From DAIPXZ01 sp036782995 (GTDB taxonomy: Bacteria > Bacillota > Clostridia > Saccharofermentanales > Saccharofermentanaceae): 43,842 nt of DNA. Below the pieces are notes generated by a model. The model searched no databases. It was not told the DNA's origin and worked only from the letters and a program-made list of their open reading frames with translations. Below, one piece after another: positions 16,811 through 25,006 of the stretch (position 1 is its first letter; every line of letters begins with the position of its first letter). The position numbers were made by a program, and so were the translations under genes. The stretch lies in the NCBI GenBank assembly GCA_036782995.1, contig DAIPXZ010000012.1, positions 1-43,842 on the forward strand, given 5' to 3'.

Positions 16811-17494
16811 ATGCCCAATTCGGATCAACAAGCTCTTCCTACAGGAAATGCAGCCAAGGTTTTACGTGTTGTTATTCTTGTTATCTTTTCGTTAGTGCTT
16901 GCTATCGTTTCTGTTTCTTTTGCTGTTCATCATATGCGCATTGGATTCGAGCGCGAGTATCGGTCGATTATGGAGACACGAGTAACCACCGCTGCTGAAA
17001 ATGCATCGTTGATGATTAATGGTGATGATATCGTGAATGATCCGGCAAATGCCGCTGCGAAATATGCTTCTGTTTTGAATTTACTACTTTCAGATACGAA
17101 TGATGAAGATTATGCGACACAGGCTTTCGGACTTTATGCATATACGAATGGTTCGCTTTCTATGTTAGTTGAAAGCGACAGCGACATGTTGATATCAGGT
17201 GATGTAGCAGTTTCCGATTGGCTTACTAAAGACTTGACGCCATATATCATATCTGATCAATATGAGATTCACTATCTTGTTCCGATTACAGACAGCACAG
17301 GGAAGGCAGTAGGTTTGTTGGAGATTTCTGGTAATTCTGAAGAAATTGTTTCGCTGGGTAATACGGTTGAATCACGAGTATTATCGTCAGTTATTGTAGC
17401 GGTACTTTGTGGTATGGTTTTATTTGCCTTACAATACGCGATTTCTCCACTTCTTGGATTAATTACCAAAACGGGGAAGGAGGGTAAGGTATGA
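16811..17494 (+). CDS. Membrane sensor-like protein without an output domain
   Basis: I do not recognise a named family. The 227 residues show a short N-terminal cytoplasmic part, a transmembrane helix (about 17-37), and an external region of about 150 residues. A second helix (about 191-212) and a short basic tail follow. The layout and the segment after the first helix (YRSIMETRVTTAAENASLMI) resemble the extracytoplasmic sensor halves of histidine kinases, cyclases or chemoreceptors. No kinase, cyclase or HAMP domain follows, however. GAGGTGG (16800-16806) supports the start. The gene overlaps the next by 4 bases (ATGA), and that next protein carries a similar helix-ectodomain-helix unit. 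The two may therefore work as a pair. Confidence 0.8.
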   Translation: MPNSDQQALPTGNAAKVLRVVILVIFSLVLAIVSVSFAVHHMRIGFEREYRSIMETRVTTAAENASLMINGDDIVNDPANAAAKYASVLNLLLSDTNDEDYATQAFGLYAYTNGSLSMLVESDSDMLISGDVAVSDWLTKDLTPYIISDQYEIHYLVPITDSTGKAVGLLEISGNSEEIVSLGNTVESRVLSSVIVAVLCGMVLFALQYAISPLLGLITKTGKEGKV

Positions 17495-19485
17495 AAGACT
17501 ATTTTATTCATAACCTGACCAAGTCCCCGAAGGGAAAGCGTGCTACTGCGAATCAAATTGGATTCTGTTTTGTTGCTATTCTTGTCATTCTTTTCATAAT
17601 CTCTTCGGTTGTATCGTCCGTATATCTATCTGTTTTTGAATCGGCTCGTTCTTCGGCATTACAATCGTATGCGATTTCTTCTTCAGTTGCTCTGGCACAT
17701 AAACCGCTTGAAGTGGGTATGGATTTCCCACTTGAGGAAGCAGAATACAAAGATGGTGCTTCTTATGCTGTGAATGTTTATGTGAAGGCGGCAAACTCTT
17801 TTATTTGCGTATACACGTCTGATAGTGGTGTTGATTTAACGAAGGATTTCACGCTCGAAGGAGCAGGTGAAGATTATACCAAGGCATTTGACCAGCAAAT
17901 GCTTATCGTTTCCACTCGTGATAATGATGATATAAGTTATGTGACGGCTGTGGCGCCGATAATTGGAAGTGATAGTACCGTGTCTGGTATTGTTGAAGTT
18001 ATGATGCCGGCGGCAGATTATCATGGTACGGTAAATGGCATGTCGCTTTCTTGGATATTTACGATTATTTCCATTGCGGTATCGATATCTGTTATTTATT
18101 ACCAAGTCCGTTTGCTACTATTGACTGTCTTTTCCGAACCGAATCGTCAATTACCAAAGATTTTGCGTTACGGACTGAATGGATGCCGTTTGGTTTCCTT
18201 CTTCTCGGCACTCGGCTGTTCGATGCCAATTTTGGTGATTTCGATATTCTTAAAGGATTCATTGGCAGATATGACGGATAATGCGATTGTAATCAATATT
18301 CTGGTATTGCTGACGTCGTTCCTTTATGTTCTTGGATTCTTCCGATTACATTCTCTTCGTGAGCAATTGATTCGTAAGTTTACTGCCAGAATTGCTTTGG
18401 CAATATGCGTTTTCTCCGGATTCATTCTTATGTTGATTGCCGGTATCTTTAGTTCGCCGATTGTTTTCATGATTTTGGTTTTGCCGATTGCCTTTTGTCT
18501 TGGCATGGTTTTCTATTTCCTGCGTGAATATCGTATTTATGCGAGTCGATTGGGGCATGAAGGATTTACTGATACAACCATCCACAAAGCACAATACTTG
18601 AGCGAAGTTCTTGGGGCTTTTGTTGGTGCCGTGATTTCCGGAATTCTTTATGAAAGATTTGGTGTTTTAATGGTTCTTGCTATTGCGGGAATATTCCTGT
18701 TTATCACGGTTGTGCAAGCGCTTCTGTTTGTCCAGCATTGTCCGCAATCTTCGGAACCTTCGTTGACACTTCCGACATTCGTATATGCATTGAAGAATAA
18801 GCGCTCTGGTACATTTGTTTGGAGTAGTGTAATTCCTTTAGGCATTGCTTTTTCATTCTTCTTTATCTTCATACCGAATTTCCTTGATACAGTGAATATT
18901 TCACTTGCTACTGTATCGTTCTACTTCCTATCATTTGCTGCTTGCGGATACGTAGTTGAGCATTTTGTTATGGTGTGGTTCCCCGATGTCTTTACCGGAA
19001 GAACAAGAATAACTTTGGCTGCTATTCTAGAAGGACTCGGCCTTCTTGTCTTTGCATTGGTTCCTACGGCGAAGGTATTGGTGATTTGTGTAGGATTGAT
19101 GGGATTCGCACTCAGTATGCATGGATTTGGTTACATTGATTACTATTCTTCGCTTTTGCGAAAAGACAAACAGCACTTTTCACGCGTCATTCTCGAGAGA
19201 GCATTCACTTTAGGAATAATCATTGGAAGCATTTTGTTCGGTATAGTATTATGTTTCAACTCGATCCGCATTCCAATGTTGATTGCTTCTTTACTGATAA
19301 TTATTGTATCTCTTTCCTATCCGCTATTTCTTTTGGCAGAGAATCCGTCAAATGGCAAACCAACAGGCGGAGCAAAAGCTTCGAATAAAGAAAACACGCA
19401 TATGAATACTGAAGCTCTTCCGGAAGAGAACGATGCTTCGAACGTCTCATTTATTTCGGATGACAGCAATAACGAGGTGTATTGA
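17491..19485 (+). CDS. Sensor domain fused to a 12-helix MFS-type membrane protein
   Basis: The protein has 664 residues. A first transmembrane helix (about 26-48) and an external domain of about 130 residues (49-180) form a sensor-like unit closed by a second helix at about 184-207. About twelve further helices (to about residue 620) resemble a major facilitator superfamily protein. The tail of about 40 residues is hydrophilic. Transporters with an N-terminal ectodomain of this type are unusual, and this could be a transporter that senses its substrate or a receptor that uses a transporter fold. GGAGGG just before the ATG and a 4-base overlap with the preceding gene indicate tight coupling. 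The substrate is unknown. Confidence 0.82.
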   Translation: MKDYFIHNLTKSPKGKRATANQIGFCFVAILVILFIISSVVSSVYLSVFESARSSALQSYAISSSVALAHKPLEVGMDFPLEEAEYKDGASYAVNVYVKAANSFICVYTSDSGVDLTKDFTLEGAGEDYTKAFDQQMLIVSTRDNDDISYVTAVAPIIGSDSTVSGIVEVMMPAADYHGTVNGMSLSWIFTIISIAVSISVIYYQVRLLLLTVFSEPNRQLPKILRYGLNGCRLVSFFSALGCSMPILVISIFLKDSLADMTDNAIVINILVLLTSFLYVLGFFRLHSLREQLIRKFTARIALAICVFSGFILMLIAGIFSSPIVFMILVLPIAFCLGMVFYFLREYRIYASRLGHEGFTDTTIHKAQYLSEVLGAFVGAVISGILYERFGVLMVLAIAGIFLFITVVQALLFVQHCPQSSEPSLTLPTFVYALKNKRSGTFVWSSVIPLGIAFSFFFIFIPNFLDTVNISLATVSFYFLSFAACGYVVEHFVMVWFPDVFTGRTRITLAAILEGLGLLVFALVPTAKVLVICVGLMGFALSMHGFGYIDYYSSLLRKDKQHFSRVILERAFTLGIIIGSILFGIVLCFNSIRIPMLIASLLIIIVSLSYPLFLLAENPSNGKPTGGAKASNKENTHMNTEALPEENDASNVSFISDDSNNEVY

Positions 19486-19487
19486 TA

Positions 19488-20249
19488 ATGGATATGTGGA
19501 CGAAAAAACTTGATCGAAACAATATCGATGAATTTATTGATATGTATGCTTCTTTTGCCTATCGCTCTGCTTATCGTATTTTGCGTGATACAACACGTGC
19601 AGAGCTTGCCGTGACAGATTCGTTTGTGGATACATACCACCGAAGAGCAAAGATGGAAGGGGAAGATGTTGTTTACTTCTTCTCCGAAGTGCTCGAGAAA
19701 CATGTTTCAGATCTGGCCGAGAAATACCCGACAATTGATACTTCTCTTTCTCCAAATCGAAATCTGGATGATTATACGGCAAAAACAATGCATGAAACAA
19801 TCATTAAGAAAATTGATTCGAATATTTTTCGCGTTGTAGAATTTGTTTCCACGACACCGGCACCGAAGGAAAAGAAAAAGGCACCACTTTTTGAAGCGAT
19901 TCAGGCATCAGGATTGTCCGTTATGCTGTTGCTGAAGCTGATTATTTTAGCGATTGTTGTTTTTGTTGCGACCTATTTGGGTGCTAAATCGATTTTTGGC
20001 GTGGATGATTTCGTTATTTTTGACAGCCAGCATTCTTCTACCAAGATTGAAGAAAAAATTGTACCTGCACTTGGTTATCTACCCGTAGATGTTAAAGTGA
20101 AACAGAACGAAGACGAGATTCCGGAAATAACAACGGATCCGAGTGCTGTTCCGTCAGACAGTAGCGTAACGGCAGAATCGACATCGACACCGATTGTAAT
20201 TGATCCCAATGCGACGACGATGTCAGAGCCCGTGGCTACGAGAGGTTGA
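19488..20249 (+). CDS. Membrane protein with an N-terminal sigma-70 region-2-like domain
   Basis: This 253-residue protein is not one I can name. Its first 60 or so residues (FIDMYASFAYRSAYRILRD, then a helix with AVTDSFVDTYHRR) look like region 2 of ECF sigma factors. Instead of region 4, the chain continues through a charged linker to one transmembrane helix (about 143-165). It ends in a Ser/Thr/Pro-rich external tail of about 85 residues. It may be a membrane-held sigma-like protein or a decoy. The sigma similarity is judged by eye and needs a profile search. I start at ATG 19488, with GAGGTG (19474-19479) 8 bases upstream. An earlier TTG at 19482 is too close to that site. It is the last gene of the cassette. 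Confidence 0.78.
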   Translation: MDMWTKKLDRNNIDEFIDMYASFAYRSAYRILRDTTRAELAVTDSFVDTYHRRAKMEGEDVVYFFSEVLEKHVSDLAEKYPTIDTSLSPNRNLDDYTAKTMHETIIKKIDSNIFRVVEFVSTTPAPKEKKKAPLFEAIQASGLSVMLLLKLIILAIVVFVATYLGAKSIFGVDDFVIFDSQHSSTKIEEKIVPALGYLPVDVKVKQNEDEIPEITTDPSAVPSDSSVTAESTSTPIVIDPNATTMSEPVATRG

Positions 20250-20277
20250 TTTGAAAAAGCGATTTTCTACGATAAAT

Positions 20278-20303
20278 AAGGACGACATAAGTCGTCCTTT
20301 TTC
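20278..20303 (+). terminator. Terminator of the sensor / sensor-MFS / sigma-like cassette
   Basis: AAGGACGAC (20278-20286) pairs with GTCGTCCTT (20291-20299) around ATAA, followed by a T run. It lies between converging genes and may also serve the histidine kinase gene from the other side. Confidence 0.88.
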
Positions 20304-20331
20304 GTTTCATAGAAAATGAATAAGTGATGAA

Positions 20332-21813
20332 TTATTGAATCAGCGGCAGGTGCATTGTAAAGATGGCTCCTGATTTTCCATCGTTACGATTACATGCTTC
20401 GATTTTTCCCTTGTGTGTACGCATAGTTGCATCCACTAAAGCAAGACCAATGCCATGTTTGCCGCCGCTTCCTTTTGCAAATCGTTCAAATACATGGGGG
20501 AGGAAATCGGGGGCAATGCCATCGCCATCGTCGGTGATTGTTACAATTGCTTCAGAATCGGTTTTTGAGCAAACTACTTCTATGGATGATTTTGCATGAC
20601 GGATGGCATTTGATAGGATGTTTTCAATGGCACGAATTAAATCATTATCATTACCCATAATGCGAATATCTTCGTTTAAAACATCAATACTGATGGTTTT
20701 ATTGCTGTGAATAGCTGAACCGCGGGCTTTATCACAAACGGAGTCGACCAGTTCTGCGATGTCGATTTCATTCATTTTGATTTGTGAAGCCGTAGCTTGC
20801 TCAAGATCTAATCGAGAAATGGATAAAAGGTTTTCCACCATACCTGATAATCGCTCAGATTCCGAGATGATAATGTCGACCGCTTCGTTTTGATTGTCGA
20901 AAACACCATACTTTATGCCCTCTGCGTATCCTTGAATGGACATGAGCGGTGTTCGAAGCTCGTGAGAGGCGTTCTGGAAAAAGGTTTTATTCTCTAAGTC
21001 TTGGTGCTCGAGCTTTTTTGCCATGCTATTCATATCAGTACCAAGCTGCATTAGTTCCTTTGTATTGAAATGAAATTCCTGTTGATCGAATTTTCCCTTA
21101 CCAATTCGTTCTGAGAAACGGGTCAGATTACGAATCGCATGTGTGAGATTAAACGAGACGAGAAATGAAGAAATCATGCCTAAAATAAGAGAAAAGAACA
21201 TTACGATGATTAATATGGAACTTAAGCTCTTCGCAAAGGCGCTTGTCGTCGAAGTATTTAAGTAGAAAATCAAATAGAAGTCGGCATTTTCATTATCCGA
21301 ATTCGATGCGGGACGGGAAGTGAAAATTGGTAATGTCGAATAGAAATAACGACCGGAAGATGTGGTAATACTGTAGGTTTCATAATCATTCCACTTGTTA
21401 TTCACAGAAAGAATCGAATCGATAACAAATTCGGCCTTTTCAGTTTCAGGAATTGAATATTGCTCCGTTGGCCAAATGATTTCATGATCGTTATTTACTA
21501 ATATTGTATTAACTTCAGTTGTCGAGTCGAGAGCACGCACAATATTGTCGATGATAAACGTTTCTTCATCTTCGTGCAAAAACATACTGAAAGAATATGT
21601 TTTTGGCGCATTGGAGGCGAGCAAACGAGCTTGACGAGCAGTGAGCTCGATTTTACTAGCTGCATCTTGCTCAATGTAATTATTGGCAAGAATAAAAAAC
21701 GCAATCAAAATCGTAGCAAAAGATAAAATAAAGACAGCGGAAAACGCAAAAAAGATGTTTGCCCGAATACTGATTCTGAATTTTCTCTTTCGATTAATCG
21801 TGAGTTTCTTCAT
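20332..21813 (-). CDS. Two-component sensor histidine kinase
   Basis: This membrane kinase phosphorylates the response regulator encoded just upstream. Numbered from the chosen start (493 residues), transmembrane helices at about 20-44 and 197-219 flank an external sensor domain of about 150 residues. A HAMP linker follows, then the H box NASHELRTPL with the phospho-accepting H284. The ATPase domain has N box NILSNAIRHA, G1 DDGDGIAP and G2 GGKHGIGLALV. The start is uncertain. ATG 21813 gives a compact N-terminus, with GGAGG 12 bases upstream, and further in-frame ATGs lie up to 21837. Any of them overlaps the end of the regulator gene by 20-44 bases, so the two are coupled. The signal is unknown. 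Confidence 0.93.
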   Translation of the reverse strand: MKKLTINRKRKFRISIRANIFFAFSAVFILSFATILIAFFILANNYIEQDAASKIELTARQARLLASNAPKTYSFSMFLHEDEETFIIDNIVRALDSTTEVNTILVNNDHEIIWPTEQYSIPETEKAEFVIDSILSVNNKWNDYETYSITTSSGRYFYSTLPIFTSRPASNSDNENADFYLIFYLNTSTTSAFAKSLSSILIIVMFFSLILGMISSFLVSFNLTHAIRNLTRFSERIGKGKFDQQEFHFNTKELMQLGTDMNSMAKKLEHQDLENKTFFQNASHELRTPLMSIQGYAEGIKYGVFDNQNEAVDIIISESERLSGMVENLLSISRLDLEQATASQIKMNEIDIAELVDSVCDKARGSAIHSNKTISIDVLNEDIRIMGNDNDLIRAIENILSNAIRHAKSSIEVVCSKTDSEAIVTITDDGDGIAPDFLPHVFERFAKGSGGKHGIGLALVDATMRTHKGKIEACNRNDGKSGAIFTMHLPLIQ

Positions 21814-22534
21814 GTTCGGAAGCATCCTCCGCATCATCAGTATCTTCAGATTTCGTATGCAGACGGAAGCCGTATCCCCATACTGTTTTAATTATGACAT
21901 TGGTCTTGGTAAGCTTCTTACGTAATCGTTTTACAGTATCATCCGCGACACGCGTTTCGACTTCGGTTTCATATCCCCAAATTCGATCCAAAAGTTCCAC
22001 GCGAGAAACGGCACGATCCTTATTGAGAATCATGTAGGTGAGAAGAGCATATTCATTTGGAGTAAGCTGCAATTCTTCGTTATTCCATGTGACAATCTTC
22101 GTCTTGGTCATAATCTCAATATCTTCAAAAGAGATATTTCCCTGATCATTGTGTGGTGTGTCATCTTCGGTATCAATTCGTCGAAAAATGGCTTTAACCT
22201 TCGAAACCAATTTAACCGGGCTGAAGGGCTTCGTAAAATAATCGTCACTTCCAAGACTTAATCCAGATATATAGTCTGCATCACTGTCTCGTGCCGTTAG
22301 CATAATTATTGGGACGTTACTCATTTTTCGTATATCATTGCAAATAAAGAAACCATCACGCCCAGGCATCATGACGTCTAGGATGACCATGTCTGATGGG
22401 TTTGTTGAGAAGAATCGCAAAAGGGATTCGCCATCTTCAAACGCATTGACAACATATCCTTCACGCTCCAAAAAAGTACGTACCAGATTACGAATATTGC
22501 CATCGTCATCTGCGATGTAAATCGTTTTTTTCAT
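21794..22534 (-). CDS. OmpR/PhoB-family response regulator
   Basis: This 246-residue regulator has a receiver domain with the acidic pair D9-D10, phospho-acceptor D53 in ILDVMMPGRDG, and the conserved lysine in YFTKPF. A winged-helix DNA-binding domain (about 140-235) has the typical LTPNEYALL and RVADDTVKRLRKKL segments. I start at ATG 22534, with GGAGGT 7 bases before it. An upstream ATG overlaps that site. The kinase gene follows with an overlap. The pair is transcribed away from the LytR-CpsA-Psr gene, so that envelope gene is a reasonable but unproven target. Confidence 0.95.
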   Translation of the reverse strand: MKKTIYIADDDGNIRNLVRTFLEREGYVVNAFEDGESLLRFFSTNPSDMVILDVMMPGRDGFFICNDIRKMSNVPIIMLTARDSDADYISGLSLGSDDYFTKPFSPVKLVSKVKAIFRRIDTEDDTPHNDQGNISFEDIEIMTKTKIVTWNNEELQLTPNEYALLTYMILNKDRAVSRVELLDRIWGYETEVETRVADDTVKRLRKKLTKTNVIIKTVWGYGFRLHTKSEDTDDAEDASEHEETHD

Positions 22535-22758
22535 AGAGAATACCTCCATATCTATAATACAATATTATTCGTTTATTCAGAATAAAATGCGTGAAAAATG
22601 TGGAAACATGGCCGATTTCTTGTAGAAAATAACGGAATTAAATAAAAGAAAGAAAAATTCACTTTTTTTCGTGTACGGAATGCCGGATTTTTGTTATTAT
22701 TCTATTCTAGGTTAGAAGAAGTATCTAATTGATTGTGTTGAATATAAAGGATTTTCTT

Positions 22759-24525
22759 ATGAACAGCGACGATTTTTCTCAATCATCTGATGGTTTGTCA
22801 TTTCCAAATAGTGCTTCAAGTTCTGGAAATAGCATTCCCTCTGCGAACGGCGTAAAACCAAATAATTATCAGGGCTATCCTCAATCGATGCCTTCTTCTG
22901 CGAATCCATATCCGGCTGGGATGCCACGTCCAACAAATATGCCATCACGCCCGATATACCCGAATGTGAATCACTCTGTTCCGGCAAATAATCCGAATCA
23001 AAGAACACCATCTCAATATCAACAAGCTCCACATTCACAGTATGGCATGAATGCACGACCAAGTGCGATGACAAATCCAAATAATCTGAACACTTCCGTT
23101 TCACAAAATCGTAGCCCCATGCAAGCTAATACATATGCAAATGATGGGTTCGTGAGTGGCAATATACCGTCTTCACAGATGCAGACGAATGGTGGGTCTC
23201 CTGATTCTTTCGAGACCTCATTTCGTGTTTCTCGTGTTGATTCAAAAGGACACAAGCACGGAAACACACAAGCTTCAACATGTATTCCGACAGACACAAA
23301 CAGTAATGGCAAGAAGAAAAAGAAGCCGTGGACAAAGAAGAGAGTATTTATGCGAATCATTCTCCCGATTCTCTGCGTGCTCGTCGTATTAATAGTCGGT
23401 TGTATCATTGCCGTTATGATGTACAAGGACTATTTGCTTGATCAAATTGAATATATTCCTAATGATCCGGTTGCAACAATGATTGATGAGAATGGATCGG
23501 TTATAACGATTCCACAATCCACATTACCATCGGCAGAAATCAGTTTCACTGAAGAATTCAGCTATATTCATAATTTCCTCTTAATAGGAACCGATAGCCG
23601 TACACGCGGATACTCTGCTGATGGAACAGGAGCTCTTGCCGATGTCATCATGGTTCTTACAGTAAATGACAACACGGGCAGTATCAAAATGACAACAATA
23701 GCTCGTGACTCTTTTGTCTATATTCCTGAACATACAAATCCACAAAAAATTAATGCCGCTATGAGTATCGGTGGTCCGCTTTTGCTTTCGCAAGTCATTT
23801 CGGAAACGCTACGAATCCCGCTTGAAGGGTATGCATATATTAATTTCTATCATATGGAACAATTGATTGATGCTGTGGGTGGTGTTTATGTTGATGTTTC
23901 ATCAGATGAACTGAATAACGAAGAGGGCGGCTTGAATGTTTTGTTAAAAGAACAAAATCACATCCTCGGCGTCGATGATTATTACAATCTTGTCCAGAGC
24001 TCTGGTTATCAGCGCCTTAGCGGTCGCCAAGCTGTTGCGTATTCGCGTATACGTAAGGTTGGTAATGGCGACTATGGACGCTCGCAACGTCAAATCGAAG
24101 TATTAACAAGTGTTTTAGATCAATTTTTGAATATGAGCGCCCCAAGTCAATTATCGGCACTTGATGAAATTCTATCTTTGGTGGCGACAAATTTAACACG
24201 TGAGCAAATTGAAGATTATGTATTTGACTTTTTGCCCAGCTTACAATCCGCTGAATTCGAAACAATGTCGCTTCCATTGGAGGGGTATTGCAATGAAGGA
24301 ATATTCTCTGACATCAACGAAAGAGAATGGAGTATGCGTATCGACTGGAATGGCTTAATTCCGGAATTACAACAGTTCATCTATGGAACAACATTTGATG
24401 TTGAACCTGTTCGAGAAATTCCTTTGGCACCGAACAGCTCCGAAACCTCCGATACCTCAACAGATGCAATCATTCCGGAAGATTCTGACAATCTTGTGGA
24501 TGTGTCTGATGACAGTATTGAATGA
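22759..24525 (+). CDS. LytR-CpsA-Psr (LCP) family protein with a long disordered N-terminal region
   Basis: LCP enzymes attach teichoic acids, capsule or other glycopolymers to peptidoglycan outside the cell. The 588-residue chain begins with about 185 residues rich in Ser, Asn, Pro and Gln and probably disordered. A basic patch and one transmembrane helix (about 199-221) follow. The LCP domain has IGTDSR (about 276-281) and the arginine block AYSRIRKVGNGDYGRSQRQ (from about 427), which bind the lipid pyrophosphate substrate. An acidic Ser/Asp tail ends the protein. I start at ATG 22759, with AAAGGA (22746-22751) 7 bases before it. The frame is open further up to a TTG at 22729, but that has no ribosome binding site. 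The long cytoplasmic region is unusual for the family. Confidence 0.93.
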   Translation: MNSDDFSQSSDGLSFPNSASSSGNSIPSANGVKPNNYQGYPQSMPSSANPYPAGMPRPTNMPSRPIYPNVNHSVPANNPNQRTPSQYQQAPHSQYGMNARPSAMTNPNNLNTSVSQNRSPMQANTYANDGFVSGNIPSSQMQTNGGSPDSFETSFRVSRVDSKGHKHGNTQASTCIPTDTNSNGKKKKKPWTKKRVFMRIILPILCVLVVLIVGCIIAVMMYKDYLLDQIEYIPNDPVATMIDENGSVITIPQSTLPSAEISFTEEFSYIHNFLLIGTDSRTRGYSADGTGALADVIMVLTVNDNTGSIKMTTIARDSFVYIPEHTNPQKINAAMSIGGPLLLSQVISETLRIPLEGYAYINFYHMEQLIDAVGGVYVDVSSDELNNEEGGLNVLLKEQNHILGVDDYYNLVQSSGYQRLSGRQAVAYSRIRKVGNGDYGRSQRQIEVLTSVLDQFLNMSAPSQLSALDEILSLVATNLTREQIEDYVFDFLPSLQSAEFETMSLPLEGYCNEGIFSDINEREWSMRIDWNGLIPELQQFIYGTTFDVEPVREIPLAPNSSETSDTSTDAIIPEDSDNLVDVSDDSIE

Positions 24526-24590
24526 TTTCAGATACATGGATGTGAATTAATTTCTAGTGTTCTTTGCTTTATTTTGTTTTGATATATGAG

Positions 24591-24618
24591 TTGACATCTT
24601 TAACTTAAATGTTATAGT
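24591..24618 (+). promoter_or_regulatory. Sigma-A promoter of groES-groEL
   Basis: A consensus TTGACA (24591-24596) and TATAGT (24613-24618) are separated by 16 bases. The CIRCE operator starts 10 bases downstream, so HrcA bound there would cover the transcription start. Confidence 0.88.
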
Positions 24619-24627
24619 TATAAGTGC

Positions 24628-24654
24628 TTAGCACTCAAAAGGCTCGAGTGCTAA
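24628..24654 (+). promoter_or_regulatory. CIRCE operator (HrcA binding site)
   Basis: TTAGCACTC, 9 spacer bases and GAGTGCTAA form a perfect match to the CIRCE element. HrcA binds CIRCE to repress groESL and dnaK operons until heat or misfolded protein titrates the chaperonin. The hrcA gene is not in this window. Confidence 0.98.
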
Positions 24655-24682
24655 TGATACAAAAATATATAGGAGGTACATC

Positions 24683-24967
24683 ATGACGATTAAACCACTG
24701 GGTGACAGAGTAGTTATTAAAATGACAGAGGCTTTGGAGACGACGCATAGTGGCATCGTATTGGCCGGTACCGCAAAAGAGAAACCACAAGTTGCAGAGA
24801 TTGTTGCCGTGGGTCCTGGCGGAATTGTTGACGGAAAAGAAGTCAAGATGATGCTGTCTGTTGGCGATAAAGTATTAATTAGCAAATACGCAGGAACCGA
24901 AGTTAAAATCGATGGTGTGGATTACACAATTTTGCGTCAGAATGATATTCTTGCAATAGTCGAATAA
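24683..24967 (+). CDS. groES: Co-chaperonin GroES
   Basis: GroES caps the GroEL ring and helps fold proteins in the cytoplasm. The 94-residue protein has the family's N-terminal IKPLGDRVVIK, a mobile loop around THSGIVLAGTAKEKP, and a C-terminal ILRQNDILAIVE. Size is standard. AGGAGG lies close before ATG 24683. groEL follows after about 40 bases, and the pair is controlled by the CIRCE element. Confidence 0.98.
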   Translation: MTIKPLGDRVVIKMTEALETTHSGIVLAGTAKEKPQVAEIVAVGPGGIVDGKEVKMMLSVGDKVLISKYAGTEVKIDGVDYTILRQNDILAIVE

Positions 24968-25006
24968 GATACATAAGCGTTTTGCTTATCGATGAGGAGG
25001 AGAAAA

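Noticed and set aside
19488..20249. A working ECF sigma factor
   Set aside because: Region 4 is missing and a transmembrane helix follows, so it cannot act as an ordinary sigma factor. It is kept only as a sigma-region-2-like membrane protein.
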